From NCBI GenBank assembly GCA_003451975.1, contig DMIX01000411.1:1-6946 (forward strand): a DNA stretch of 6,946 nucleotides, read 5' to 3'. This document shows, one piece after another, positions 1 through 5,733 of the stretch. Each line of letters begins with the position of its first letter. Within the stretch, counting starts at the first letter, position 1. The notes beneath the pieces were generated by a model. The model made no database searches and was not told the origin of the DNA. It saw nothing but the letters and a program-made list of their open reading frames with translations. A program made the translations under genes and the position numbers. This stretch comes from Propionibacteriaceae bacterium. Lineage in GTDB: Bacteria > Actinomycetota > Actinomycetes > Propionibacteriales > Propionibacteriaceae.

Positions 1-93
1 CGATCGGACTGTTCAATTGTCGCCAGACGCACGCTGGCGTGTCAAGCACGCCCTCACCGACGCCCCCACTCGTCTACCGCTTGACGGTCGGCC

Positions 94-1028
94 ATGACCA
101 GCCACGACTCGGGGACCCACCTGTGGCGAGATGGAGCCTTTCGAGATCCAGAAGGCGTCATGGCCCGCTATAGGCCGCAAGGATCCACCGTCCCGGCCAG
201 CGAATGGGCCTCGCTGCGGGACCTCGCGCGATCCTGCGTGGTGTCGACCACCCCTCACTCGTCGAGTGTCGCGCTCCAGCGGCTCCGAGTGACGGCTCAG
301 TTTCTCAGCTGGTGTCGGCTCAGCGGGCGAGGTACGGATCCGAAGCGGGTGTTCACCGAGGATCTCGTCGAGGTGTTTATGCCGAGGTCCACTTCGGCGT
401 CCGCAGCGTCTCAACTCTCCGCTCGCAGCTACGCGTCGTCGCCAAGGCCAACAGCCAGAGCATCTGGACCCCCACGCCACAAGTAATTCCCCGAGTTCCC
501 AACCGTGACCCCTACTCAGATGGCGAGATCACGCAACTGTTGGCGCTCGTCGGCCTCCAGACCACGGAGCGACGCCGTCACATACTCGATGTGACACTCC
601 ACGTGGGTTTGGGGTTGGGCCTGACAGCCCCCGAGATGCTCGCGCTCCGCAAGACAGACATCGCGCGCAACGGTAGCGCTGTACTCGCCAATCTCCCCAC
701 GCGCGTTGTGCCGGCTCGCGCCAGGTACGCGGCTGGCATCTGGCGCGCCGCACAGAGGACCTCGGGTGCGCGCCTCCTGGGCGATCACCTGCACCCAACA
801 CGAGCCTTCGAGAGCCTTCTTCGCGAGCTGCAGATCCAGCCCTACACCCCCGCCCTGAAGGTGCGGCGACTGCGCACCACTTGGCTCGTCGATGTGCTCT
901 CCGACGGATCGCTCACCATCCCAGAGTTTTGGGCGATCGCCGGCGTGCGCACCGGCCGTGTCCTTGATGAGCTCGCACCGTACCTCCCAACGCGCAGCGA
1001 CTACTTGGTTCGAGCCGTCGGCCCATGA
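94..1028 (+). pseudogene. Tyrosine-recombinase-like protein, catalytically degenerate, frameshifted
   Basis: The start is the ATG at 94, since an in-frame TGA at 82-84 rules out upstream starts; no good ribosome binding site is visible. The first part (94 to about 381) reads like the N-terminal helical DNA-binding domain of tyrosine recombinases, with FLSWCRLSGRGTDP and VFTEDLVEVF. The rest is in the frame one base back, continuing with STLRSQLRVVA, then a catalytic-domain-like block around 600-660 and a C-terminal block ending at the TGA at 1026-1028. A net one-base loss between about 381 and 402 explains the switch. Key residues deviate: the first Arg position is Thr (GLTAPEMLAL, 624-626), the H-x-x-R-H box is RRLRTT (864-881), LGH is AGV (about 939-947), while a Tyr remains at 981-983. 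I recall similar degenerate proteins upstream of transposases in actinomycetes, so the altered residues may be a family trait. The role in the unit is unknown. Confidence 0.6.
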
Positions 1029-2699
1029 CGCCGAGCATGCGGCGAGGTGGTGTGAGCAGGTCAGCGATTGACGCTGACCGGGTCCGCCGCGCGCAGGACT
1101 TCGCGGTCAGTGACATCCAGGTACGCGAGGCGGTGAGATGGGTGGAACGGATGGGCCTTGCTGAGAAAATCACGGCGGACATGACGGCACCTACCGGACG
1201 CCCCCGGACCCTGTCCTGGCAGTCGCTGCTCACCATCATTGCTCTGGCAGCCATCCGGCTCAAGGGCAGCTTGCAGCTCACCGACGCCACGCTCGTCGCA
1301 ATCGCGCTCACCCCGGCCCAACGCCGCATCGCCAACATGCCCGAGGACACCGCGTACTGGATGGTCAAGTCCGGCTTGGCCGACCTGGCTGAAGCCGCGA
1401 GCCCCCCGAATCGATCCGGCCACTAGCGAAGTGCTATCCCGGCACACGCTGAGCATGACGCTCTCCGACCTCGTCCAACACATCGTGTCCGCCAGTGTGC
1501 CCGGGTTCATCCCCCACCCACACACCATCGCGCTGGACTCCATCGACATCGAGACCTACTGCCGCCGAAGGTCACACAGCAGCAACGGCACTCCAGACGT
1601 CGACCACCAACACCTCCCGGCGGGCCCACGCAGTCGCACCACCGGAAGCAAACCCAAAGCTGGATTCCCCCGGACAGGCCCCGACGGCAGACTGATCCAC
1701 ACTGCCGACCCCGACGTACGCGAGGGGTGGCGCTCCGCCAAAGAGGGCACAACCTCGATCTTCCTCGGCTGGGATCTGCACCTCTGCGTTGATGTACCCC
1801 ACCTCGGCCAAGAGCCAACCCCGTCACTCGTCCGGGCCTGCACGCTCGCGCCGGCCGGATCATCCAAGACTGCGGCTGGCCACCAAACACTGACCCACAT
1901 CCCAACCACGCAGGTCGTGCTCGCCGACCGCGGCTACTCCTACCGGCGAGACTGGGGGCCAACGATCCACAGCCTCGGGATGACGTCAGCGTTCGACCTC
2001 CACACCACCCAACACGGTGTGCGGCCAGGACCACGACCCGGGATCGTCATCGTCGACGGCGGCTACTTCTCCGACGCCGTCCCCGAGAGCCTTCGCTGTC
2101 TCGACCACTATCGGTCCGGGATGACGGACGTCGAGAAGCTCGCCCTTGCATCCCAGTACGACGCGAGGGCGCGTTACGCGTTCACCCCGATGGGCTCACC
2201 AAGCGCGAACGGCCGTTTGCGGCTACGCGGGCCAGCCATAACCGGCCGGGTGCGCTGCCGCAACCACCCCGCGTCCATGCGACTCGCCCGCACCGCCGAC
2301 CACCCCACCACAGCCTGCCAAGACACCTGCGGATGCGGCCGGACAGCCACCATCTCCCTCGACGAGTGGAGCCGACTGTGGCAATGGCCCCTCTACGGAA
2401 CCACAGCCTGGCTCGTCTCCTACAACCGCCGCGTCGCCGTCGAGTCCACCAACGCTGAGCTGAAGTCCAACCGATTCCGCCTGGCCCGCGGCAGCATCAA
2501 GGTGTGGGGACTCGCCCGCAGCAGCGTGCTCATCGGCTTTGTCCTTGGCGCCCTCAACATGGCGATCGTCGGTGACTGGTACGGGCGCGACTGGACCGAT
2601 CTAGTGGACGCCACACAGGCGCCGTCGAAACTGGTGCGACGTGCCAGCGTCAAGGTCGCCAAGCATCGCCAGATCCACTCAGGCGCGCCACCAGGCTGA
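1025..2699 (+). pseudogene. DDE transposase, split by a +1 frame change at a C6 run
   Basis: The ATG at 1025 overlaps the stop of the upstream gene. The first 120 or so residues (to about 1400) are helical, include a TGRPRTLSWQSLL segment, and precede the catalytic core. That frame ends at a TAG at 1424-1426. The downstream part is in the next frame and begins around IDPATSEVLSRHTLSMTL; the switch fits one extra C in the run at 1402-1407. In the second frame candidate catalytic residues are Asp in ALDSIDIETY (1536-1538), Asp in VLADRGYSYR (1926-1928) and Glu in VAVESTNAELK (2442-2444), so the DDE triad appears present. Between the last two is a Cys/His cluster with Cys codons at 2256, 2316, 2328 and 2334, a possible zinc-binding insertion. 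The C-terminus is helical and the stop is TGA at 2697-2699. Without recoding, no full-length protein is made. Transposase identity is firm; the family is not. Confidence 0.75.
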
Positions 2700-2894
2700 T
2701 CAACGCCAACCACTTCGCAGGCCGGTCAAGCACGGCCAAAGCCCATCAACCCACCAGGCGATCTCCGCGCGACCAAGCGCAACCAAACGACCTCTGCCGA
2801 GGCGCACGCCACAACCAAAGCCGCACGCAGAAGCGACACGGCGGCCAGTCCAGCACTGACCGGCGCCGCTGAAACGCTAGTCAGCGGCCCCAAC
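2700..2894. other. Non-coding spacer downstream of the transposase
   Basis: Open frames here have no recognisable protein features and look like chance readings in GC-rich DNA. The stretch holds one copy of the 10-base direct repeat (2725-2734) and a small hairpin at 2865-2888. One end of the mobile unit should lie here if the unit is complete, but no terminal repeat was recognised. Confidence 0.5.
2865..2888. repeat. Hairpin GCCGCTGA / TCAGCGGC
   Basis: A perfect 8-base inverted repeat with an 8-base loop lies 165 bases after the transposase stop and 7 bases before the larger terminator hairpin. No T tract follows on either strand. It may help end transcription from the mobile unit or mark its end; neither can be shown from the sequence. 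Confidence 0.4.
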
Positions 2895-2937
2895 GACGAA
2901 ACTCCGGCATCGGGCAGGCCCGAGCCGGAGTTTCGTC
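2895..2937. terminator. Long-stem terminator hairpin, possibly bidirectional
   Basis: A perfect 14-base stem (GACGAAACTCCGGC with its complement at 2924-2937) continues, after one bulged A, into a 5-base inner stem TCGGG/CCCGA with a CAGG loop. The symmetry means it forms on either strand. It separates the mobile unit from ssrA and would stop readthrough from both sides. There is no real T tract, which is common for terminators of GC-rich actinomycetes. Confidence 0.65.
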
Positions 2938-2944
2938 AACAGTA

Positions 2945-2966
2945 GGCGTTCCGTTTCGGGAACGCC
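2945..2966 (-). terminator. ssrA terminator hairpin
   Basis: GGCGTTCC and GGAACGCC form a perfect 8-base stem with a 6-base loop. It begins only 6 bases past the mature 3' end of tmRNA, the expected place for its terminator. A U tract is absent; the larger hairpin at 2895-2937 follows and probably makes termination complete. Confidence 0.6.
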
Positions 2967-2972
2967 CCGTCG

Positions 2973-3337
2973 TGGAGGTGGCGGGAATTGAACCCGCGTC
3001 CTCAAGAGGTGACCCAGGACTTCTCCGGGTGCAGCTGACTAGGCGTTCTGCTTGACTCCCACCCTCACGTCAGCAAGTGGTGGACGAGCCCAGTTCCAGT
3101 AAAGTCCCGCGACAACCCTGGAACCCAGTTGCCGCAGCGAGCCTTCTAAATGAGGCCAGGAACCGGACCGAAGGCGCGTCCGGGCTGACCCTTCGTTAGC
3201 TGCTCAGGCAGCCAGAGCGAAGTCAGTGCGATTGGAATCGGCACTTATAGGTTCCCGAGATTCGTTAACGAGATGTCCTCGGATCCTCGACCCGCTTCTC
3301 CTGGGACTACCGTCCCGAGTCGAAACCAGTCACCCCC
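2973..3337 (-). ncRNA. ssrA: tmRNA (transfer-messenger RNA)
   Basis: This RNA rescues ribosomes stalled on broken mRNAs and adds a degradation tag, working with SmpB. The 5' end reads GGGGGUGACUGGUUUCGAC, a tmRNA hallmark, and pairs over seven positions (one G-U) with CACCUCC at the 3' end. The T arm is GCGGG-TTCAATT-CCCGC with a perfect 5-base stem. The tag frame begins at the GCC resume codon (3242-3240) and ends at TGA (3206-3204), giving ADSNRTDFALAA, with the usual ALAA degradation signal. The 365-base length is normal for a one-piece tmRNA. The 3' CCA is not encoded: the discriminator A at 2973 is followed by CGA, so CCA must be added after transcription. The RNA is read away from the FKBP gene. 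Confidence 0.97.
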
Positions 3338-3378
3338 TGTTGAGTTGTACGCCGATCGCTGAGCGATCAGCTTTGTAA
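3338..3378 (-). promoter_or_regulatory. Probable ssrA promoter region with a 15-base palindrome
   Basis: TACAAC at 3349-3344 matches four of six -10 positions and lies 6 bases before the first G of tmRNA. A second candidate, TACAAA at 3377-3372, would give a short 5' leader removed by RNase P. Neither has a convincing -35 box. The interrupted palindrome GATCGCT-G-AGCGATC (3354-3368) lies between the two and could be an operator or, if transcribed, a leader hairpin. The assignment rests on position and weak matches. Confidence 0.35.
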
Positions 3379-3437
3379 GCTTACTCGGACCACCTCATGG
3401 GCGCCACCGGAGCGCCGAGCACGCCCGACTCAGCGGG

Positions 3438-3443
3438 TAGGGT
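3438..3443 (+). promoter_or_regulatory. -10 element TAGGGT for a leaderless FKBP mRNA
   Basis: TAGGGT fits the actinobacterial TANNNT -10 pattern and ends exactly 6 bases before the ATG at 3450, so transcription would start at or next to the start codon. There is no clear -35 box. The same bases (GTAGGG) could instead serve as a weak ribosome binding site on a longer transcript. Confidence 0.45.
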
Positions 3444-3449
3444 GCCTGC

Positions 3450-3818
3450 ATGGAAAAACCCTTCGTCGACCCCCCAGAGGGTCCCGCTCCCACCGAGCTT
3501 CAGATCATCGACCTTGAAGAAGGCACCGGCCCCGAGGCTGCCGCCGGCCGTCAGGTCGCCGTGCACTATGTCGGGGTTGCTTTCTCCACCGGGGAGCAGT
3601 TCGACTCCAGCTACGATCGCGGGACTCCGCTCACCTTCCCGCTGGGCGCCGGACGCGTCATCCCCGGCTGGGACAACGGCCTGATCGGCATGAAGGTCGG
3701 CGGACGCCGCCGCCTGGAGATTCCCCCGCACCTGGCCTACGGCGATCGTGGCGCCGGGGGCGTCATCAAACCCGGTGAAACCCTGATCTTCGTCTGCGAC
3801 CTCGTCGGAGTGAAATAG
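3450..3818 (+). CDS. FKBP-type peptidyl-prolyl cis-trans isomerase
   Basis: This 122-residue protein catalyses cis-trans isomerisation of proline peptide bonds and helps protein folding. It is a single FKBP domain (about residues 17-122) with a short Pro-rich N-terminus and no signal peptide or membrane segment, so it should be cytoplasmic. The FKBP12-type pocket residues are present: Tyr40 (VHYVG), Phe51-Asp52 (GEQFDSS), Phe63, Val70-Ile71, Trp74 (VIPGWDNGL), Tyr97 (HLAYGDRG) and Phe114. Length is typical of the small bacterial FKBPs. The ATG at 3450 sits 6 bases after a TAGGGT -10 element, so translation is probably leaderless. It stands alone on the plus strand, divergent from ssrA and convergent with smpB, with which it shares a terminator hairpin. 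Nothing suggests a specific partner in this locus. Family assignment is secure; a precise gene name is not. Confidence 0.95.
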   Translation: MEKPFVDPPEGPAPTELQIIDLEEGTGPEAAAGRQVAVHYVGVAFSTGEQFDSSYDRGTPLTFPLGAGRVIPGWDNGLIGMKVGGRRRLEIPPHLAYGDRGAGGVIKPGETLIFVCDLVGVK

Positions 3819-3832
3819 CCCCATCTACCCAG

Positions 3833-3892
3833 CGCTCCCGTTTCGGTCAAAGGCTCCGCCCTGAGCCGGAGCAGCAGACCGATTCGGGAGCG
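3833..3892. terminator. Shared terminator hairpin between the FKBP gene and smpB
   Basis: CGCTCCCGTTTCGGTC (3833-3848) pairs with 3877-3892 over 16 positions with two mismatches, and an inner stem GCTCCG/CGGAGC lies inside the loop. It occupies most of the short gap between two convergent genes, as expected for a bidirectional terminator. A short TTT follows on the plus strand. Confidence 0.65.
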
Positions 3893-3903
3893 TTTGGCGT
3901 TCG

Positions 3904-4380
3904 TCAGCGTTCGCCGCGGTTGCGGGCGGCGAGTTCGCGCTGAGCGTCGCGGTCGGCGTCGCGGGCAGCGATAGTCTGGCGCTTGTCCCAGTCACGCTTG
4001 CCGGTCGCCACGGCCAGCTCCACTTTGGCGTAGCCATCCACGAAATAGATCGCCAATGGCACGATGGTGCGTCCCGACGAGGCCGTCTCACGGTCGAGTT
4101 TGTCGATCTCCTTGCGGTGCAGCAGTAGCTTGCGATTCCGCTTCGTGGCGTGGTTGGTGTAGGTGCCGAAGGCGTACTCGGGGATATGCGCGTTGCGCAG
4201 CCACACCTCGCCGTCGTCGACAGTGGCGAAGGCATCCACCAGCGAAGCCCGTCCGGCACGCAGCGACTTGACCTCGGTGCCCGTCAACACCATGCCGGCT
4301 TCAAAGCGATCATGCAGGTGGTAGTCATGGCGCGCTTTGCGATTCTGCGCTACCAGCACCCGGCCTTTGGGTCTGGGCAT
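3904..4380 (-). CDS. smpB: SsrA-binding protein SmpB
   Basis: SmpB binds the tRNA-like part of tmRNA, delivers it to stalled ribosomes and places its C-terminal tail in the empty mRNA channel. The 158-residue product has the family's landmarks: NRKARHDY near the N-terminus (residues 13-20), [10 protein letters not shown] (34-43) in the OB-fold core, AHIPEY (64-69), and the basic tail with [16 protein letters not shown] (about 129-144) that follows the mRNA path. Length is normal. The ATG at 4380 is preceded by a strong ribosome binding site, AGGAGGT, with 8-base spacing. It follows the M23 peptidase gene by 64 bases, a gap that includes a TAGGCT box which might give smpB its own promoter. Its RNA partner ssrA lies about 0.6 kb away on the same strand. 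Confidence 0.97.
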   Translation of the reverse strand: MPRPKGRVLVAQNRKARHDYHLHDRFEAGMVLTGTEVKSLRAGRASLVDAFATVDDGEVWLRNAHIPEYAFGTYTNHATKRNRKLLLHRKEIDKLDRETASSGRTIVPLAIYFVDGYAKVELAVATGKRDWDKRQTIAARDADRDAQRELAARNRGER

Positions 4381-4388
4381 GACACGAC

Positions 4389-4395
4389 ACCTCCT
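4389..4395 (-). promoter_or_regulatory. Strong ribosome binding site of smpB
   Basis: AGGAGGT is fully complementary to the 16S rRNA 3' end and lies 8 bases before the ATG, which fixes the smpB start. Confidence 0.85.
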
Positions 4396-4444
4396 GAGCT
4401 TGTGAGAACCGCGCCAGCCTACCGCCTACGCCGTGGGTGCGATC

Positions 4445-5707
4445 TCACAGGTAGCGCATCGGGTTGACCCGCGCTCCATTGCGATAGATCTGAAGGTGCA
4501 GGTGGCAACCGGTGCTCAGACCGGTCGTGCCGACATAGCCGACGATCTGGCCCTGCTTCACCGACTGTCCGGCATGCACGATGATCTTGGATTGGTGGGC
4601 GTAACCGCTGGCCAGGTTCGCTCCGTACATGCGTCCGTAGCTGATGACCGTCCAGTAACCGAACCCGTACGTGGTCCAGCCTGCCTGCACGACCTTGCCG
4701 TTGGCCATCGCCCGGATGGGAGTGCCGCAGGACGCGCCGAAGTCAGTGCCCCAGTGCATCCGCCAGTAGTGAAGAATCGGGTGGTACCGCATGCCGAACG
4801 GCGACCCCGCCGGAGCGTTGACGGGTCTGATGAAGCCGTTGGGATTGGAGTAGTTGGAGCCGTCGTTGCGGATCTTCGCCGTGAGCTTGGCTTCCTCCGC
4901 CTGGAGCTTGGCGTATTGCTTCTTGTCCGCGTCCAGTTCCTTCTCGGCGGCAGCACGCAGTTTGGCGTTCTCGGTGACCAGGGTGGCCACCTTCGCGCGG
5001 GACTGATCGGCCTGGTCGGCGAGCTTCTTGGTCTTGGCCACATTCGCGGCGGCGACCTTGCGCTTGGCGGCCACGGCCTGCTGGGTTGCCAAGCGCTGCG
5101 CGTGGGCGTCCGCTGCGGCCTGTTCCAACACACTCAAGCGTTGGAACTCCGCGGTGGTGGTATCGAAGATGGTGTCGTTCCACTGCATGCGCGAGGCGAG
5201 GTCGCGGGGGGTGTCGGCACCGAATAGCAGGGCCCAGCCCTGCAAGCCGGTCTGCTGCTGGTAGGCGTTTCGCACCACCAACCCGATGACATCCTTCTGG
5301 TTCGAGACGTCCTGCTGGGCCTTCTGCTCAGCCGCGGCAGCGGCATTGGCGGCGTCGGTTGCCGCCTTCAGCTGCGCCACCAATTCGGCGTCGGCAGCGC
5401 GCGCAGCGGCGAGTTGGGTCTCGGCGACGTTCAGATCAGCCTTGGCTTTGGCCAACGCATTCTGTGAGGCGAGCAGCTTCGCTTCGGCCTGCGCCAAGGC
5501 CGACTTGTCGGCTTTGACCTCTTTCTTGGCCGACACCATCTGCTTGCGGACCTTTTCGCGAGCATCCTTGAGGTCGTCGGCGTTGGCCGGCGTGATGCCA
5601 CCCAGGATCAGGCTGAGCAGCAGTGCAAAAACCACAACGCCCAGCGGGGTGGTGGCCAGCGACGTCCGTCTGCGTGGTCGAGGTACGTTCGAGGTGGAGG
5701 AAGACAC
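4445..5707 (-). CDS. Secreted coiled-coil M23 (LytM-type) peptidoglycan endopeptidase
   Basis: A likely cell-wall hydrolase that cuts peptide cross-links outside the membrane. Numbered from the GTG at 5707 (420 residues): a basic N-terminus (PRPRRR), a hydrophobic segment at about 21-39 and an Ala-x-Ala site ANA before DD (about 41-43) form a signal peptide; two Ala/Lys/Glu-rich coiled coils follow at about 44-139 and 189-282; the M23 domain occupies about 290-415. Zinc ligands His318, Asp322 (HWGTD) and His404, plus catalytic His371 (YAHQS) and His402 (HLH), are all present. Cys327 and Cys401 lie near the active site. A TTG at 5725 could also start the frame but lacks a binding site; GTG 5707 has GAAAGG 9 bases upstream. 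It follows ftsX directly, so by analogy with EnvC and PcsB it is probably the FtsEX client, here with its own catalytic site. Confidence 0.92.
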   Translation of the reverse strand: MSSSTSNVPRPRRRTSLATTPLGVVVFALLLSLILGGITPANADDLKDAREKVRKQMVSAKKEVKADKSALAQAEAKLLASQNALAKAKADLNVAETQLAAARAADAELVAQLKAATDAANAAAAAEQKAQQDVSNQKDVIGLVVRNAYQQQTGLQGWALLFGADTPRDLASRMQWNDTIFDTTTAEFQRLSVLEQAAADAHAQRLATQQAVAAKRKVAAANVAKTKKLADQADQSRAKVATLVTENAKLRAAAEKELDADKKQYAKLQAEEAKLTAKIRNDGSNYSNPNGFIRPVNAPAGSPFGMRYHPILHYWRMHWGTDFGASCGTPIRAMANGKVVQAGWTTYGFGYWTVISYGRMYGANLASGYAHQSKIIVHAGQSVKQGQIVGYVGTTGLSTGCHLHLQIYRNGARVNPMRYL

Positions 5708-5733
5708 CCGCACGATCCTTTCCAATCAGTCGA

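Larger units (their letters stand above)
94..2699 (+). mobile_element. Two-gene mobile unit: recombinase-like gene plus DDE transposase (boundaries undefined)
   Basis: The unit consists of a tyrosine-recombinase-like gene followed by a DDE transposase gene, joined by an ATGA stop/start overlap at 1025-1028, so they were probably co-translated. The coordinates cover the coding part only. No convincing terminal inverted repeats were found when 1-93 was compared by eye with the reverse complement of 2700-2894. A 10-base direct repeat, GTCAAGCACG, occurs at 41-50 and 2725-2734 and could be a target duplication, but no inverted repeats lie just inside it. Both genes carry a frame disruption, so the copy is probably inactive. 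The IS family is uncertain; the ADRGY block and late Glu motif resemble IS4/IS1182-type transposases. Confidence 0.6.

Noticed and set aside
21..39. Hairpin CGCCAG...CTGGCG near the left edge
   Set aside because: A 6-base stem is expected by chance in such GC-rich DNA, and the context to the left is not visible.
2641..2859. Open frame of 72 codons overlapping the transposase end
   Set aside because: It overlaps the transposase C-terminus in another frame, is low-complexity and basic, and has no recognisable motif; a chance frame in GC-rich DNA.
1..2900. CRISPR array or defence system
   Set aside because: No regularly spaced repeats, and the genes are explained by recombinase-like and transposase families.
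3381..3824. Minus-strand frame opposite the FKBP gene
   Set aside because: It is the antisense of a complete FKBP domain and has no family features of its own.
4433..5227. Long plus-strand open frame of 264 codons
   Set aside because: It lies antisense to the M23 peptidase, whose signal peptide, coiled coils and catalytic motifs are clear; the antisense reading is a codon-bias shadow.
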